Positions 9,011 to 18,033 of a DNA stretch of 64,000 bases are shown piece after piece. The position numbers were made by a program, and so were the translations under genes. Position 1 is the stretch's first letter, and the number at the start of each line of letters is the position of its first letter. The stretch is from Oscillospiraceae bacterium (GTDB lineage Bacteria > Bacillota > Clostridia > Christensenellales > Aristaeellaceae): contig JAISWI010000063.1 in the NCBI GenBank assembly GCA_031270865.1, forward strand, positions 45,087 to 109,086, given 5' to 3'. Below the pieces are notes generated by a model. It worked only from the letters and a program-made list of their open reading frames with translations. It did not search any database and was not told where the DNA came from.

Positions 9011-10495
9011 ATGTCGGGCTTGATCGCTGCCATGGATCAGGGAACGACTAGCTCCCGCGCGGCTGTGTTCGACCGCGAGGGGCGGGTCGTCTCGCTTTGT
9101 TCGGTGCCTTTTCCACAAATCTACCCCAAACCCGGCTGGGTCGAGCATGACCCCAAGGCCATACTCTCCAGCCAGACCGAAGCGCTGCGCGGCGCGGTCC
9201 GCATGGCCGGGAACGCCGCCGCCGACATCGAGGCGATAGGCATCGCCAACCAGCGCGAGACCGCGCTGCTGTGGGACCGCGCGACCGGGGAACCGGTATG
9301 CAACGCGATCGTGTGGCAGTGCCGCCGCACCGCGCCGCTCGTTGAGGAGTTGCGCCGCGCGGGGCTGGCCGATGAGATCGAGCGGCGCACCGGTCTGGTC
9401 CCGGACGCGTACTTCTCCGCGACAAAGTTAAAGTGGATGCTGGATACATACGGCCTGCGCGAACGCGCCAAGGCCGGCGAGCTGTGTTTCGGCACGGTGG
9501 ATACCTTCCTCATGTGGCATATGCTGGAAGGCAGACCCCACCTGACCGACGTGTCCAACGCCGGAAGAACCATGCTGCTGGGACTGGACAGCCTGGACTG
9601 GGATGGTGTATTATTACAGGCGATGGATATTCCATCCAGCGTGTTGCCCGAGGCGCGTGACACGATAGGCGAGTTTGGCTCGCTCGACCCGTCGATATTG
9701 GGGCGGCGCGTGCCCGTCACGGCGGTCGCGGGGGACCAGCAGGCCGCGCTGTTCGGACAGGCGTGCTTCGCGCCCGGCATGTTGAAGAATACCTACGGCA
9801 CAGGCTGCTTCCTGCTCAAGAACGTTGGGCCTGACCCCGTTCGCGGCGCGAAGGGCCTGATCACGTGCCCGGCGTGGCGCTGGCGCGGCGGGACCGCGTA
9901 CGCGATGGAGGGCAGCGTGTTCGTGGGCGGCGCGGCGGTGCAGTGGCTGCGCGACGAGCTGGGTATCATCGAGCGCGCCGAGGAGACCGAGACCCTCGCC
10001 CGGTCAATACCGGATAACCAGGGGGTATACCTGGTCCCGGCGTTTACGGGGCTGGGAGCGCCCCACTGGGATATGTACGCCCGGGGTACGCTGGTGGGCA
10101 TGACGCGCGGCACGGGACGCGCTCAATTGGCGCGGGCAGCGCTGGAATCGATAGCCTACCAGTCGATGGACGTCATCGGGCTGATGGCGGGTTCAGGCGG
10201 CGTGAGCGCGGTCCGCGTGGACGGCGGGGCGAGCGCTAACGGGTTCCTGACGCAGTTTCAGGCGGATATACTGGATATCCCGGTGGAAAGGCCCGCCGTG
10301 ACGGAAACGACCGCGCTGGGCGCGGCATGGATGGCCGCGTTGGGCGCGGGCGTCTATTCGGGACTGGACGAACTGTCGCGGCTGTGGCGGGCCGACCTGG
10401 TGTTCAGGCCCGGCATGGACGGCGACACGCGCCGCGGGAATATCAACGGATGGCGCAAGGCGGTGGAGCGGGCGAAACGCTGGATCGATAACTGA
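9011..10495 (+). CDS. glpK: Glycerol kinase
   Basis: A FGGY-family kinase (494 residues) that phosphorylates glycerol to sn-glycerol-3-phosphate. The phosphate-binding motif AMDQGTTSSR is at residues 7-16, and the FGGY signatures include TYGTGCFLLKN and the late segment VDGGASANGFLTQFQADIL. The ATG at 9011 is chosen over the TTG at 8999 because GGAGG at 9001-9005 gives correct spacing. No glpF or glpD is nearby, so it is a stand-alone gene downstream of the repeat nest. Confidence 0.95.
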   Translation: MSGLIAAMDQGTTSSRAAVFDREGRVVSLCSVPFPQIYPKPGWVEHDPKAILSSQTEALRGAVRMAGNAAADIEAIGIANQRETALLWDRATGEPVCNAIVWQCRRTAPLVEELRRAGLADEIERRTGLVPDAYFSATKLKWMLDTYGLRERAKAGELCFGTVDTFLMWHMLEGRPHLTDVSNAGRTMLLGLDSLDWDGVLLQAMDIPSSVLPEARDTIGEFGSLDPSILGRRVPVTAVAGDQQAALFGQACFAPGMLKNTYGTGCFLLKNVGPDPVRGAKGLITCPAWRWRGGTAYAMEGSVFVGGAAVQWLRDELGIIERAEETETLARSIPDNQGVYLVPAFTGLGAPHWDMYARGTLVGMTRGTGRAQLARAALESIAYQSMDVIGLMAGSGGVSAVRVDGGASANGFLTQFQADILDIPVERPAVTETTALGAAWMAALGAGVYSGLDELSRLWRADLVFRPGMDGDTRRGNINGWRKAVERAKRWIDN

Positions 10496-10658
10496 CGGGG
10501 AGGCATTCGTTTACTGCGGACAGCGGCGAAGCTGTGATGTACGGTTACTTCCGCGCGGCGCGGCTTTGAAGCACTCTGGACGGCCTGGCCGGAAAATTAC
10601 GAAAGGGGGGCGCGAACGCCTCCGCAAACGGTACTCACCCTTCGGAGGTGGTTGCGCT

Positions 10659-11249
10659 TTGCAAGATTCCGACCGGCTGATCAAGCGCGCCCAAAACGGC
10701 GACGCTGAGGCTTACGAGCAGTTGATCCTGCCTCTTGAGCAGCGTATCTATACCCTTTGTTATCGGATTACCAATAACAGGGAGGACGCGTTTGACTGTG
10801 CCCAGGAGGTAATGCTGCGGGCGTATCGGTCGATAGGTGAGTATCGCTTCCACGCCTCGTTCGCCACGTGGGTATACCGCATCACCACCAACGTATGCCT
10901 GGACATGATCCGCAGGCGCCGGATAAAGCCGTTTGTGTCGCTGGAAGGCATGATAGACGCGGGGTTCACGGCGGCGGACCGCGCCAACAACCCGCAGGAA
11001 ACGCTGGAGCGCAACGACCTGAACGCCGCCCTTCGCGAATGCATAGCGCGGCTGCCGCTGGATATGCGAACCGCCATAATCCTGCGCGACATACAGGGCC
11101 TGACATATGAGGAAGTGGCCGCGGTGCTGCGGCTCAACCTGGGGACCGTGAAGTCGCGGATCAGCAGGGCGCGTGAAAGGCTGCGCCGGATGCTGTTCAC
11201 ATATGGCATGGACGAGCAGCCCCCGCGCGGCAAGGGACGCGGGGAGTAA
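10659..11249 (+). CDS. ECF-type RNA polymerase sigma factor
   Basis: A 196-residue extracytoplasmic-function sigma factor. Region 2 includes RITNNREDAFDCAQEVMLRAYRS with the DXXQE-like core, and region 4 is a helix-turn-helix, LTYEEVAAVLRLNLGTVKSRISRARERLR. The chosen TTG start at 10659 is 10 bases after GGAGG (10644-10648) and gives the usual length; the frame is open upstream to a TTG at 10566 that lacks a binding site. The next gene encodes its likely anti-sigma partner. The inducing signal is unknown. Confidence 0.9.
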   Translation: MQDSDRLIKRAQNGDAEAYEQLILPLEQRIYTLCYRITNNREDAFDCAQEVMLRAYRSIGEYRFHASFATWVYRITTNVCLDMIRRRRIKPFVSLEGMIDAGFTAADRANNPQETLERNDLNAALRECIARLPLDMRTAIILRDIQGLTYEEVAAVLRLNLGTVKSRISRARERLRRMLFTYGMDEQPPRGKGRGE

Positions 11250-11365
11250 GCCAGGCGCGGGCTTGGATGATACGGCGCGTTTCACAAGCCGGGCGACTAA
11301 TTTACCGATAAAAGGGAACAAAACAAAGGGAAGTTCGTCCAATTCAGGGGAAAGGAGGAAATTCA

Positions 11366-12523
11366 GTGACCTGTGACAAATACCGCCTCCTTTTACATGA
11401 GCTGTTGGACGGGCAGATGCCGCGCCGGACAATGCAGGAAATGGTCGAACACGAGGCGCATTGCCCCGTGTGCGCGGCGTACCGTGAAGAAATGCACGAG
11501 CTGGTACAATCCCTTCACACGCTGGACGCTGATGTTGAGCCTCCTGACGAGCTGTCGATAGCATGGCGGCAGATGATCCGGATGGAGAAGCCGCACAAGA
11601 GACGGATAGATACGAATGTCAGGGTTTTTATAGCCGTGGCCGCGCTTGCCGCGATCATGTTCGGCGGCGCCGCGCTGGTGCATATCGGGCTGATCCCCGG
11701 TTCGGTCAGGGTTGGGAGTACGGAAGGGGACGGGCTGTTCCCGTTCATCAGCGACACGGTATATACCGACACGGGCGTTAACGGGGCGATACCGCCAGTG
11801 GATCCCCAGCAGTACCAGTCCTTGTCCGGCGAGCAAAAGCGGCTGCGAAGTGGATCGTATACGGTCTGGACGAACAACTTTGACGAGGACAAGGAGGCCA
11901 TACTGAAGCTGACGCTGCAGTACGGGGGCTGGGCGCAGTATGAGGCGGTGAGCGGGTATCCGCTAACGCGGGATGGGAAGGGCGGCAGGTTCTGTTCGCT
12001 GCAGGTGAGGGTGCCGGAGGGCCAGCTAGGGGGATTTTTGAGGTCGCTGGGTTCGGTAGTGGATGTGGCGGACTCGGAGCTGCAGCAGCAGGATTATACG
12101 GACCAGTACGCGGAGATGACTACCAAGCTGGCGTCGTACAAGAACCAGCTGGAGAGGTTCATACTGCTGCTGGGGGAGACCGCGTCTATAGAGGAGAAGA
12201 TGACTATAGAGCGGGGGATATCGGACACGGAGGCGCAGATAAGCTCGATACAGGCGACGCTGGAGAACTGGGACGCGAGGGCGCAATACTCGCAGATTGA
12301 CATAGCGATGACGGAGACCACGGAAGTGCCTGGGGCCGCGAGTGACACGTTGTTCAGCAGGATGCGCAGTCAATTCGGGATGTCCGCGAGGGCGGTAGGG
12401 AATTACTTTATGGATATGTTGGTGTTCCTGACTATAGCCGCGCCGTGGATTATGGTGGTTGTTACTATAGCGGGAGCGGCCTTGTTGGTGGAGAAACTGC
12501 ACTGGCGCAGCCGCCAGACGTAA
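11366..12523 (+). CDS. Anti-sigma factor: zinc-finger (ZAS) domain fused to DUF4349
   Basis: A 385-residue membrane protein. The N-terminus holds the zinc anti-sigma motif H29-x3-C33-x2-C36 (HEAHCPVC), expected to bind the ECF sigma factor encoded upstream. A membrane helix lies at about 86-105. The outer part is a DUF4349-like domain with a coiled coil near residues 240-300. A second hydrophobic segment at about 350-375 (VFLTIAAPWIMVVVTIAGAA) closes the protein, as in DUF4349 families. It starts at GTG behind AAAGGAGGAA. The mode of signal release is unknown; the topology suggests an external sensor between two helices. Confidence 0.85.
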   Translation: MTCDKYRLLLHELLDGQMPRRTMQEMVEHEAHCPVCAAYREEMHELVQSLHTLDADVEPPDELSIAWRQMIRMEKPHKRRIDTNVRVFIAVAALAAIMFGGAALVHIGLIPGSVRVGSTEGDGLFPFISDTVYTDTGVNGAIPPVDPQQYQSLSGEQKRLRSGSYTVWTNNFDEDKEAILKLTLQYGGWAQYEAVSGYPLTRDGKGGRFCSLQVRVPEGQLGGFLRSLGSVVDVADSELQQQDYTDQYAEMTTKLASYKNQLERFILLLGETASIEEKMTIERGISDTEAQISSIQATLENWDARAQYSQIDIAMTETTEVPGAASDTLFSRMRSQFGMSARAVGNYFMDMLVFLTIAAPWIMVVVTIAGAALLVEKLHWRSRQT

Positions 12524-12547
12524 AGGCGGAGCAGTAAGCCCAGACCC

Positions 12548-12624
12548 TGGAGGAACAACCTACCCTGGCCACGAGGGTCCTGCTTCAGTTTGCACCCTGT
12601 TGGCCTGGTTTGGTTGTTCCTCCA
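12548..12624. repeat. Dispersed palindromic element, copy 1 (complete arms)
   Basis: TGGAGGAACAACC at 12548-12560 is exactly complementary to GGTTGTTCCTCCA at 12612-12624. The interior carries the family core ACCCTGGCCACGAGGGTCC but the right inner arm is diverged. It lies between convergent genes and could stop transcription from both sides. See the copies at 22421, 48457, 52817 and 63967. Confidence 0.85.
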
Positions 12625-12632
12625 CGCAACCC

Positions 12633-13580
12633 TCACCCTAGCGGGGTATATATCTCCAACATGTCGCCGTTGGATATTACCATACCGCCCGAATCGACCG
12701 TATCCCCCTGCGCGATAGCATCCGGCGCGTACTCAACGCTCACTCGCATCTCCTCCACCGCCGCCATCCCAGGCGCTGCCGGCTGCGCGTCTATATCCGC
12801 CAAAACCTTATCGCTGTTCCTCGTATCTATCAACGAGTAATGCCCTGCCGGAAGCCCGAACTCCGCGAACCCCTCGCTGTCTACATCCAACCTCAGCTCA
12901 ACGTCCGCCTCGCCCAGATACGTATTCGCGTATCCTACAATCCTGTAATCCGATCTCCCCGCCTCCCCGTCCGGACCTACAATCCTGATCCTATACGCCC
13001 TTGCCAGCTTCGGCACAATGATCCCTGGCGTCTCATCGTAGTACACGCCGTCTATCACATACCCGACCGTCCCAACCTGAAGGTCGTGGTGCAGCCCATT
13101 AAGCAGATACCCATCCATCGAGCTGACCTGTGTCACGGTGAACGATCCGGGCGGCAAGTTCGCGCGGATAGTCCCTTCCGTCCCGCTCTCGAACGTCTGG
13201 TCGATTACCGCGCGCTGGTTCCGCTTCTTAGTCGTCATCTGCACATCGCTCTCGCCCTGGATCCTGAACGCGGCGTCGAACGGCAGCCCCGAATCCCCTG
13301 CCACCACCTTGATCTCGAAGTCGTTGGTCAACTCTGGCGAGATCGGCGTACCTATAGGGCTTGTAATCTCGATCCCGCTCAATTTTTCCTGGATGATGCG
13401 CTGGACGTCCTCGGCGCTCCCCGCGGGCCGGGTGACGCTGTTGGCCTCGCCGTACTCCTCGTCGGTATACGGCACGTCGTCCGTAAAGTTGGAGTCGTCG
13501 TTGAGCGCTTGCGCGAGGATGTTGCCGCGCCTGAACAAGTCCTGTCCGGGCGTCGCGGCGTAGTAATCATTGCTCGGCAT
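12633..13580 (-). CDS. Unknown protein with two SpaA/prealbumin-like regions
   Basis: 315 residues from the ATG at 13580, which has GGGAGG upstream; the frame is open further up, but no binding site supports a longer form. I do not recognise a family. Two beta-rich stretches resemble the prealbumin-like SpaA/CnaB fold: about residues 85-170 (DFEIKVVAGDSGLPFDAAF to GSFTVTQVSSMDGYLL) and 195-280 (YRIRIVGPDGEAG to GLPAGHYSLIDT). There is no signal peptide or membrane helix, unusual for this fold. It faces the anti-sigma gene across a palindromic repeat. A surface-related role would need an unseen export route. Confidence 0.6.
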   Translation of the reverse strand: MPSNDYYAATPGQDLFRRGNILAQALNDDSNFTDDVPYTDEEYGEANSVTRPAGSAEDVQRIIQEKLSGIEITSPIGTPISPELTNDFEIKVVAGDSGLPFDAAFRIQGESDVQMTTKKRNQRAVIDQTFESGTEGTIRANLPPGSFTVTQVSSMDGYLLNGLHHDLQVGTVGYVIDGVYYDETPGIIVPKLARAYRIRIVGPDGEAGRSDYRIVGYANTYLGEADVELRLDVDSEGFAEFGLPAGHYSLIDTRNSDKVLADIDAQPAAPGMAAVEEMRVSVEYAPDAIAQGDTVDSGGMVISNGDMLEIYTPLG

Positions 13581-13715
13581 AGTCCGCCTCCCAGCGTGTC
13601 GCGCGGACACGGTTTTGTGGATACAGCCAAAAACGCGCGGACCGCGCGGCCAAACCGCCGCGGTCCGCGCCTTCAACAGCCTATGCGCGTTACCCTTGGT
13701 TAATTCTAATAGGAA

Positions 13716-15530
13716 TCAGCCGTACAGCGGCCCGAACGCCGCGCATGCCCGATAGTCCGCGCCTTCGGGGTCGCGCGTGCCGAACGCCGCCCATGCCGAC
13801 GGCCTGTACAACAGAGACTCCGGCACATTGTGCATATTAGCCGGAATCCTCAGCATGGCGGCCAGCGTGACGAAGTCCGCGCCGACGTGCCCGTAGCTGA
13901 ACGCGCCGTGGTTCGCGCCCCAGTTCGCCATGACCGCGTAGACGTCCGTGAACGCGCCCTCGCCGGTGAGCCTGGGCACGAAGAAGGTCGTCGGCCATGT
14001 CGGGTCCGTGCGTTTATTGATGATATCGTAAACGTATTCCGGCACGTCCACGCTCCAGCCTTCCGCGATCTGCAGCACAGGCCCAAGCCCGTCCACCATA
14101 TTCAGCCGCGTCATCGTCAGCGGCATGCCGCCCCTGGTGAGCAGCTGCGAGGAGTATCCGCCGCCCCGGAAGTAACCCAGGTCCGCGTAATCGTACTGAG
14201 TGGCGTTCAGGCACCTTGCCGCCTCGTCGGGGGTGATACTCCACCATGGCTTGATGGCGGGATTGCCGTCGATCTCGCACTGCCCGGACGCTTCCAGCGT
14301 CACGGCGCCGGAGTTGATCAGGTGGATCATGCCGCCGGAGACTGGGCCGTCGGGGGTCCAGCCGGTCACGCGCTTGATCGCGTCGGGCGACCAATATGTT
14401 CGCACGTCCGCGAATCCCTGCGAGGTGTTGGTCAGCAGCTTGCCCATCAGCATGGAAAGGCCGTTGAGGTGGTCGTTCTCAGTGGCGACGACGAACGGTT
14501 CCCTTATCCCGTTCCAGTCGAATGACGAGCACAGCAGGCTCTCGAGGAAGTCGCCGTTGGGGAAGTGGTCGTTCCAATGCCGCTGGCCCTGGAAGCCTGA
14601 CGCCAGCGCGTTGTGGCCCATCGCTTCCTCATAGAAACCCAGCTCCGCCAGGCGCGGGTTGCCTATCATCAGGTCGCGGGCGATGATCATCATTTTAATA
14701 TTGGTCAGCAGCGCGTCCCGCTTGACCTGAGGCGAGTGCCGGGCCTCCGGCGGGTTTTTGTCGAATCCTATCGTGACGTTCTCGTCAACCCACTTCACGG
14801 CGCGCTCGAACTCCTCGGGGTCGTATATGCCCTCTTCCCAGCGCCTGACGAACTCGGACATATCCACCGACTCGCTGCGCATGCCGAAGGTCTTTTCGAG
14901 GAGGCCGGGGTTGACCATGCTGCCCGCGATGCCCATCGACGTGCCGCCCATCGAGAGGTAGGCGCGCCCGCGCATCGTCGCCACGGCCAGCGCCGCGCGG
15001 CTGAAGCGCAGCAGTTTCTCCTTGACGTCGTCGGTCAGGCGTACATCGGAGGCGTCCTGCACGTCGCGGCCGTAGATGCCGAACGCGGGCAGTCCCTTCT
15101 GGTTGTGGGCGGCCAACGCCGCGGCGAGGTAGACCGCGCCGGGACGCTCGGTGCCGTTGAAGCCGAACACGGCCTTGGGGCGTATCGGGTCCATGTCCAT
15201 GGTCTCGGAGCCGTAGCACCAGCAGGGCGTGACGCTGATCGTCGCGCCGACGTTGTCCGCCTCGAACTTCGCGGCGCACCGCGCGGCCTCGTACACGCCG
15301 CCGATACACGTGTCAGCGATCACGCACTGGACAGGAAGCCCGCAGCTGTGTTTCAGGTTCTCGCTGATGAATGACGCGACGAGCCTGGCCAACCCCATGG
15401 TTTGGTCTTCGAGGGACTCGCGCACGCCGCGGCGTCGGCCGTCGATCACGGGGCGGATGCCGATCTTAGGCAGGCCGCCCGCCAGGGCGCAGCGCGGCGG
15501 ATTGATGGTGAAAGCGGATGCAGTGGCCAT
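13716..15530 (-). CDS. fucI: L-fucose isomerase
   Basis: A 604-residue enzyme converting L-fucose to L-fuculose (also D-arabinose to D-ribulose). Family features include [19 protein letters not shown] at the start, [13 protein letters not shown] and [14 protein letters not shown]; the Mn-binding Glu and Asp occur in segments like [15 protein letters not shown] at 15530 follows AGGAGG; the longer frame to 15572 is rejected because that would start inside the promoter. No fuculokinase or aldolase is adjacent. The gene is transcribed away from the tRNA cluster. Confidence 0.95.
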   Translation of the reverse strand: MATASAFTINPPRCALAGGLPKIGIRPVIDGRRRGVRESLEDQTMGLARLVASFISENLKHSCGLPVQCVIADTCIGGVYEAARCAAKFEADNVGATISVTPCWCYGSETMDMDPIRPKAVFGFNGTERPGAVYLAAALAAHNQKGLPAFGIYGRDVQDASDVRLTDDVKEKLLRFSRAALAVATMRGRAYLSMGGTSMGIAGSMVNPGLLEKTFGMRSESVDMSEFVRRWEEGIYDPEEFERAVKWVDENVTIGFDKNPPEARHSPQVKRDALLTNIKMMIIARDLMIGNPRLAELGFYEEAMGHNALASGFQGQRHWNDHFPNGDFLESLLCSSFDWNGIREPFVVATENDHLNGLSMLMGKLLTNTSQGFADVRTYWSPDAIKRVTGWTPDGPVSGGMIHLINSGAVTLEASGQCEIDGNPAIKPWWSITPDEAARCLNATQYDYADLGYFRGGGYSSQLLTRGGMPLTMTRLNMVDGLGPVLQIAEGWSVDVPEYVYDIINKRTDPTWPTTFFVPRLTGEGAFTDVYAVMANWGANHGAFSYGHVGADFVTLAAMLRIPANMHNVPESLLYRPSAWAAFGTRDPEGADYRACAAFGPLYG

Positions 15531-15562
15531 GAATGTCCTCCTTGCGGTAGAGCGATGGTAGA

Positions 15563-15568
15563 AGTATA
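15563..15568 (-). promoter_or_regulatory. Probable extended -10 promoter of fucI
   Basis: On the minus strand TATACT is preceded directly by TGG (the extended -10 pattern TGn). The -35 is weak (TTTATG at 17 bases). It lies 33 bases before the fucI start codon. Confidence 0.5.
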
Positions 15569-15682
15569 CCACAGATTGGGCACATCATAAAGGGTCGGGC
15601 GGCAGTCTTTTACGCGGGGAAGGCTGATTGGGAAGGCTAGGTCCCGCCGATGGAATAATTTCAAAGACGGGCGATATACCCC

Positions 15683-15711
15683 TTGACGCTGGGCGCGGGC
15701 TATGGTATGAT
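15683..15711 (+). promoter_or_regulatory. Sigma-A promoter of the tRNA cluster
   Basis: TTGACG at 15683-15688 and TATGAT at 15706-15711 with a 17-base spacer, a near-consensus promoter about 70 bases upstream of the first tRNA. Confidence 0.8.
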
Positions 15712-15779
15712 AACACATGTCGCCTTGATTGCCTGATTGTTTGGGGGCGCGGGACGGTAAACTCGGTGGATGCCTCTGA

Positions 15780-15856
15780 CGGGGTGTAGCGCAGCCTGGT
15801 AGCGCGCGTGCTTTGGGAGCATGAGGCCGGGGGTTCGAATCCCTTCACCCCGACCA
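15780..15856 (+). tRNA. tRNA-Pro (anticodon TGG)
   Basis: 77 bases with encoded CCA. The acceptor stem is CGGGGTG with CACCCCG, the anticodon loop TTTGGGA reads TGG, and the T-arm contains GGTTCGAATCC. First gene of six co-oriented tRNAs. Confidence 0.95.
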
Positions 15857-15862
15857 ATAGAC

Positions 15863-15937
15863 GGCCCCTTGGTCAAGCGGTTAAGACATCGCCCTTTCAC
15901 GGCGGTAACAGGGGTTCGAGTCCCCTAGGGGTCACCA
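15863..15937 (+). tRNA. tRNA-Glu (anticodon TTC)
   Basis: 75 bases with encoded CCA. The acceptor stem is GGCCCCT with AGGGGTC (one G-U pair); the anticodon loop is CTTTCAC. It starts six bases after tRNA-Pro. Confidence 0.95.
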
Positions 15938-15978
15938 ATCTCCCTTAAAACTCCGCCGGGGACGCGCGGCGCGTGGAC

Positions 15979-16055
15979 GGGCCTTTAGCTCAGACGGTCA
16001 GAGCGGTCGGCTCATAACCGATTGGTCCGGGGTTCAAGTCCCTGAAGGCCCACCA
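15979..16055 (+). tRNA. tRNA with CAT anticodon (Met elongator or lysidine-modified Ile2)
   Basis: 77 bases with CCA and anticodon loop CTCATAA. The first pair is G1-C72, so it is not the initiator. The acceptor GGGCCTT/AAGGCCC has C4-G69 and C5-G68, pairs known as recognition elements for TilS in E. coli, so Ile2 reading ATA is possible. Elongator tRNA-Met of some bacteria shares these pairs, and the two cannot be separated by eye. tilS is encoded at 29777-31126. Confidence 0.9.
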
Positions 16056-16098
16056 GAACCCCGGCGAAGGCGTGGTTTTCCTTCGATGCCAGTTGATC

Positions 16099-16174
16099 GC
16101 TGGCGTAGCTCAATTGGCAGAGCAGCTGATTTGTAATCAGCAGGTTAAGGGTTCGAGTCCCTTCGCCAGCTCCA
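16099..16174 (+). tRNA. tRNA-Thr (anticodon TGT)
   Basis: 76 bases with encoded CCA. The acceptor stem is GCTGGCG with CGCCAGC and the anticodon loop TTTGTAA. Confidence 0.95.
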
Positions 16175-16245
16175 GTTACCAGCGATGCGTACGGGCTTGG
16201 CAGGGCGAGGCTTGGTTAGCGCCTGGACAGGCGCTACAGGGAAGC

Positions 16246-16330
<85 letters not shown>

Positions 16331-16334
16331 ACAC

Positions 16335-16419
16335 GCGGGAATGGCGGAATTGGCAGACGCGCTAGATTCAGGTTCTAGTGAGCAATACGCTCATGCAGGT
16401 TCAAGTCCTGTTTCCCGCA
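16335..16419 (+). tRNA. tRNA-Leu (anticodon CAG), CCA not encoded
   Basis: 85 bases with a long variable arm. The acceptor stem is GCGGGAA with TTCCCGC, the discriminator is A16419, and the anticodon loop is TTCAGGT. The following bases are CGG, so CCA must be added after transcription, unlike the five tRNAs upstream. All stems are intact. Confidence 0.93.
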
Positions 16420-16429
16420 CGGATGGGAG

Positions 16430-16458
16430 GGAGTCTAACGGTCGTTAGACTCCTTTAT
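16430..16458 (+). terminator. Intrinsic terminator of the tRNA cluster
   Basis: A 10-base-pair stem GGAGTCTAAC / GTTAGACTCC (16430-16439, 16444-16453) with a GGTC loop is followed by TTTAT. It begins 11 bases after tRNA-Leu. Confidence 0.8.
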
Positions 16459-16536
16459 CTATCGGGGTTGGCGCCAGCCCCGGGAGGGTAAAGCCATGCC
16501 GGGGGACTGCCAAGCCCATTGGCGGGAGGTGACGCG

Positions 16537-17304
16537 ATGCTGGCGCTGGAACGCCGCGCCCGGATACTGTCCAGGCTAACGGGGTCGGGCAACGTGCTCG
16601 TGGCCGAGCTGAGCCGCGAGTACCAGGTCACCGACGAGACCATCCGGCGCGACCTGGAACTGCTGGAACGGGAAGGCCTCGCGCGGCGGACATACGGCGG
16701 CGCGGTGAGGTTGGGCGGCGCCCAGGCCGAGCTGCCATACCAGATGCGCCGCCAAACGAACGTGGAGAGCAAGCGCGGCATGGCCGGGCTGATCGCCAGC
16801 CGCATACCGGACGGCGAGAGCGTCGCGCTGGACGCGTCGACCAGCGCCCTGTTCGTGGCGCGGGCGCTGATGGCGCGGCGGCACCTGTCGCTTATCACCA
16901 ACTCCATGGAGATATTGACCGAGACGGCCGGCAAGACCGACTGGACGATACTCGCCACGGGCGGCTCGCTCAAAAGCAGCGCGTTGGCGTTCGTCGGGCC
17001 GCAGGCTGAGCGGGCGATCGGCGAGTTCCATGTGAGCCTGGCCGTAATGTCGTGCAAGGGGCTGGACGCGCAGGCCGGGTTCACCGACACGAACGAGCAG
17101 GACGCGGCGGTAAAACGCGCGTTCATGCGCTGCGCGGCGAGGACCGCGTTCCTGGTCGACGCCAGCAAGTTCGGGCGGCGGGCGTTCGCGCGGATCGCGC
17201 CGCTCAGCGGCGCGGCGTGGGTCGTGACGGACGCGCGGCCGCCGGAACCATGGCCGGGCGTTCTCGCGGAGCAGGGGATCGAACTGATATTGCCGGAGGT
17301 GTGA
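16537..17304 (+). CDS. DeoR-family transcriptional regulator
   Basis: 255 residues from the ATG at 16537, which follows GGGAGGTG. The N-terminal helix-turn-helix (ARILSRLTGSGNVLVAEL to VTDETIRRDLELLE) is typical of DeoR regulators. The C-terminal sugar-phosphate sensor domain shares the ribose-5-phosphate isomerase fold, with ALDASTSALFVA, LITNSMEI and ILATGG as ligand-binding stretches. It directly precedes the epimerase and rpiB genes and probably controls them in response to a phosphosugar. The TTG at 16519 is a weaker start. Confidence 0.9.
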   Translation: MLALERRARILSRLTGSGNVLVAELSREYQVTDETIRRDLELLEREGLARRTYGGAVRLGGAQAELPYQMRRQTNVESKRGMAGLIASRIPDGESVALDASTSALFVARALMARRHLSLITNSMEILTETAGKTDWTILATGGSLKSSALAFVGPQAERAIGEFHVSLAVMSCKGLDAQAGFTDTNEQDAAVKRAFMRCAARTAFLVDASKFGRRAFARIAPLSGAAWVVTDARPPEPWPGVLAEQGIELILPEV

Positions 17305-17307
17305 CGG

Positions 17308-18033
17308 ATGGCGGGAAAGGCGGTACAGGCGGCGCAGGCCGCGCCGGAGCGTCTAGAGTGGGCGGCGCCCTCGCTGATGTGCCTGGATTATCTGCGGACG
17401 CGGGAACAACTGGAGGTCGTCTCGCGCCGCGCGGCGTGGGGACATGTGGACGTGATGGACGGGCGCTTCGCGCCAAACCTGACCGTCACGCCCGACTTGG
17501 TACGCGCGTTCCGACGCGTGACCGACATGCCGCTGGACGCGCACCTGATGACCGTCGAGCCGGCGCTGTGGATAGAGCGGTTTGCCGAGGCCGGGGTCAC
17601 CGCGATAACGCTGCACGCGGAGACCATCGCCGGCGACGCGTTCCGGCTGTTCGACCGGATCGAGGCGCTGGGACGCGCTCCCGGATTGGCGTTATGCCCG
17701 GCGACGACGGTCGGCTCGGCCAAACACCTGCTGGAGCGCGCGCGGCTGCTGACCATCATGACCGTGGACATCGGCTACGCGGGCTCGCCGTTCATACCCG
17801 GGATGCTCAGGAAGATTGAGGAGGCGCGGGCGTTCCGCGAGCGCGAGGGCCTGGATTACACAATACTGGCGGACGGCGGGTGCGGCGCGAGGACGTTCAA
17901 ACAGCTGCGGGAGGCTGGCGTTGACCGCTATGTGCTGGGAAGCGCGTTGTTCGGCAGGACTGAGGCGGAGGAAAGCCTCGACGCCGCGTTCGACGCGCTG
18001 GAAAGGGAATATGGTGAGCGGGGCAATGGGTGA
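17308..18033 (+). CDS. alsE: D-allulose-6-phosphate 3-epimerase-like protein
   Basis: A 241-residue TIM-barrel epimerase of the ribulose-phosphate 3-epimerase family. Metal and catalytic motifs HVDVMDGRF, DAHLM, LHAE and ILADGG are present. It resembles E. coli AlsE more than Rpe: APSLMCLD at the start, RFAPNLTVTP rather than the Rpe-type GP, HAETIAGDAFRL, and MTVDIGYAGSPFIPGML. AlsE interconverts D-allulose-6-phosphate and fructose-6-phosphate; the companion rpiB gene fits an allose/allulose route, though ribulose-phosphate epimerase activity is possible. It follows deoR by three bases. Confidence 0.8.
   Translation: MAGKAVQAAQAAPERLEWAAPSLMCLDYLRTREQLEVVSRRAAWGHVDVMDGRFAPNLTVTPDLVRAFRRVTDMPLDAHLMTVEPALWIERFAEAGVTAITLHAETIAGDAFRLFDRIEALGRAPGLALCPATTVGSAKHLLERARLLTIMTVDIGYAGSPFIPGMLRKIEEARAFREREGLDYTILADGGCGARTFKQLREAGVDRYVLGSALFGRTEAEESLDAAFDALEREYGERGNG

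Noticed and set aside
16335..16419. tRNA-Leu as a pseudogene because CCA is missing
   Set aside because: All stems, the anticodon loop and the variable arm are intact; CCA addition by enzyme is common.
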